In this document: positions 7,426 to 8,299 of the stretch, one piece after another | How positions within the stretch are numbered: position 1 is the stretch's first letter | How the letters are laid out: the number at the start of each line of letters is the position of its first letter | From: BOG-908 sp964250925 | Lineage (GTDB): Bacteria > Pseudomonadota > Alphaproteobacteria > Acetobacterales > Acetobacteraceae | Direction: 5' to 3' | Assembly (NCBI GenBank): GCA_964250925.1 | Contig: CAXUHU010000132.1 | Coordinates: 1 to 8,299, forward strand | Length of the DNA stretch: 8,299 nt | Notes under the pieces: generated by a model | Databases searched by the model: none | What the model was told of the DNA's origin: nothing | The model's input: the letters and a program-made list of their open reading frames with translations, nothing else | Translations under genes and position numbers: made by a program

Positions 7426-7518
7426 TGGCGGAGGCGGATGGGAATCGAACCCACCGCCCGCTTTTGGCGGGCCGCTGGTTTTGAAGACCAGGGGGGCCAC
7501 CAGACCCCAATCGCCTCC
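7426..7518 (-). tRNA. selC: Selenocysteine tRNA, anticodon UCA
   Basis: The minus strand folds into a bacterial tRNA-Sec of 93 nt including an encoded CCA (7426-7428). It has an eight-base acceptor strand GGAGGCGA facing CCGCCTCC, a six-base-pair D stem with a four-base TGGT loop (GGGGTC with GGCCCC), an anticodon stem CTGGT/ACCAG with loop CTTCAAA, a long variable arm (GCCCGC/GCGGGC stem with CAAAA loop) and a T arm GTGGG-TTCGATT-CCCAT. The discriminator base is G. The anticodon TCA is at 7482-7484 and reads UGA. The 8+5 acceptor/T architecture and the 6-bp D stem separate it from serine tRNAs and match E. coli selC closely. One oddity: the eighth acceptor position is A8 (7511) against C (7437), a mismatch where a pair is usual. 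Sec-tRNA needs SerRS, SelA and SelB, none encoded here. Confidence 0.94.
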
Positions 7519-7846
7519 GGGCGTAGCCGCCAATGCTGCGCGGCGGCCGTCGATGCGCGTCTGCATCCGGTGCTCACGGCCGGAGCGGTCGATGCCGTGC
7601 GCGCGTGCGATGCAGGCCTGCTTGCCCGAGCAGCGTACCGGGGCGGATTACCCGGATTGGCGGTGGCTGGCTAGAGCGCGGCGGGTTCTGGCAGCCGAAG
7701 CCGCTGTGTTCCAGTCCCGTTTCGACGGAGCGTGTCCGTCGCTTGTGACGGATCGCTTGACCGTAAGCTTGGGGCGGGCTGGCGGTTTACGGTCGGCCTG
7801 AAAGCGTCTTAAGCAGCGCCGCGTTCCACGTTGCGGAGCTTGCGTC
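7519..7846. other. Gene-free stretch between selC and dut, with inverted repeats
   Basis: No frame here looks like a convincing protein; those that read through it begin in the antisense of the tRNA. It should contain the leftward selC promoter and the rightward dut promoter, though I found no good consensus for either. Two palindromes are clear: CGACGGA (7723-7729) with TCCGTCG (7735-7741), and GACCGTAA (7759-7766) with TTACGGTC (7787-7794), an 8-bp perfect repeat with a 20-nt centre, about 50 bp before the dut region. These could be regulatory dyads or leader hairpins. Confidence 0.4.
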
Positions 7847-8299
7847 ATCGAGATCGTCGTTCTGGATCCCCGTGTCCACACGTGGGGGCTGCCGCGCTAT
7901 CACAGCGCCATGGCGGCGGCCATCGACCTGCATGCCTGCCTGGACGGGGCGATGCAGCTGCATGGGCAAGCGCCGGCGGTGCTGATACCGGCAGGCTTCG
8001 CGCTGCACATGGCCGATGCGGGCATGGCAGCGGTCATCGTGCCGCGGTCTGGCCTGGGGCACAAAAAGGGGCTGGTCGTAGGCAATTTGGTGGGGGTGAT
8101 CGACGCGGATTACACCGGCCCGATCATGGTCAGCGCGTGGAACCGCAACCCGCCCGGCAGCCCGCCGGTGACGATCGTGCCGGGCGAACGGATTGCACAG
8201 ATGATGTTCGTGCCGGTGCTGCGCCCGGCCTTCACGGTGGTGGACGGGTTTTCTCGCAGCTCGGCCCGTGGCGAGGGCGGCTTTGGCTCGACCGGCTGA
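7847..8299 (+). CDS. dut: dUTPase (dUTP diphosphatase), probable non-ATG start
   Basis: Dut hydrolyses dUTP to dUMP and pyrophosphate, keeping uracil out of DNA and supplying the dTMP pathway. From 7847 the product would be 150 residues, close to the E. coli enzyme. The five trimeric dUTPase motifs appear in order: AAAIDLHA (23-30), PRSGLGHKKG (66-75), GNLVGVIDADYTG (79-91, predicted catalytic Asp86), PGERIAQMMF (112-121) and RGEGGFGSTG (141-150). The first ATG is 7910, just before motif I. But the codons before it encode EIVVLDPRVHTWGLPRYHSA, which matches the usual N-terminus (compare LDPRV in E. coli). No ATG, GTG or TTG lies in that frame back to the stop at 7799-7801. ATC at 7847 is my preferred start because GGAG (7835-7838) is 8 nt upstream. 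CTG at 7862 or ATG at 7910 (129 residues) are alternatives. Confidence 0.93.
   Translation: MEIVVLDPRVHTWGLPRYHSAMAAAIDLHACLDGAMQLHGQAPAVLIPAGFALHMADAGMAAVIVPRSGLGHKKGLVVGNLVGVIDADYTGPIMVSAWNRNPPGSPPVTIVPGERIAQMMFVPVLRPAFTVVDGFSRSSARGEGGFGSTG

Noticed and set aside
7426..7518. tRNA-Ser or suppressor tRNA instead of tRNA-Sec
   Set aside because: The anticodon UCA could suggest a UGA suppressor, but the 8-base acceptor strand, 6-bp D stem with 4-base loop and long variable arm are specific to tRNA-Sec.
7421..7801. Plus-strand ORF of 126 codons covering the selC locus
   Set aside because: It begins in the antisense of the tRNA; WESNPP-like starts are a classic tRNA-antisense artefact, and no family is recognisable.

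Overview
The window looks like chromosomal DNA of a GC-rich alphaproteobacterium. The MreB, MreC, MreD and PBP2 sequences, the dUTPase style and the GC-rich intergenic palindromes most suggest Rhodospirillales, and Acetobacteraceae is my best guess. The taxon is inferred from general familiarity, not from a search. Nearly all coding is ordinary high-GC DNA, with one conspicuous AT-rich island at about 5347-5450.

Layout. Positions 1-475 (minus strand) carry two tandem, clearly paralogous small glycine-zipper lipoprotein genes; the second runs off the left edge. Positions 476-799 are a gene-free divergent spacer with a small dyad, a 12-bp inverted repeat and a structured leader that may mask the mreB ribosome binding site. 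Positions 800-5346 (plus strand) are the cell-shape (Rod/elongasome) operon mreB-mreC-mreD-mrdA. mreD and mrdA are joined by an eight-codon mini-ORF whose start overlaps the mreD stop and whose stop overlaps the mrdA start. rodA, which often follows mrdA, is absent. An AT-rich cluster of palindromes (5354-5444) follows, then a manganese (non-haem) catalase gene at 5585-6499 with all expected dimanganese ligands. At 6644-7339 lies a secreted PEP-CTERM protein whose Cys and Gln motifs suggest an internal thioester domain. On the minus strand at 7426-7518 is a tRNA gene with a UCA anticodon, an eight-base acceptor arm, a six-base-pair D stem and a long variable arm: the selenocysteine tRNA (selC). 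At the right end is dut (dUTPase), complete at its 3' end. It shows good homology upstream of its first ATG but has no ATG, GTG or TTG start there.

How the genes work together. MreBCD and PBP2 form the elongation machinery that directs lateral peptidoglycan synthesis: MreB filaments under the inner membrane, MreC and MreD as membrane linkers, PBP2 as the transpeptidase. The lipoproteins are probably envelope proteins but need not be functionally linked. Catalase, the PEP-CTERM protein, selC and dut look like independent units. selC implies that this organism decodes UGA as selenocysteine, although no selA, selB, selD or selenoprotein gene lies here.

I did not find a clearly new multi-gene system. 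The most worthwhile leads are the dut start codon, the selC gene with its A-C mismatch, the mini-ORF stitching mreD to mrdA, the thioester-like PEP-CTERM protein and the palindromic AT-rich island.
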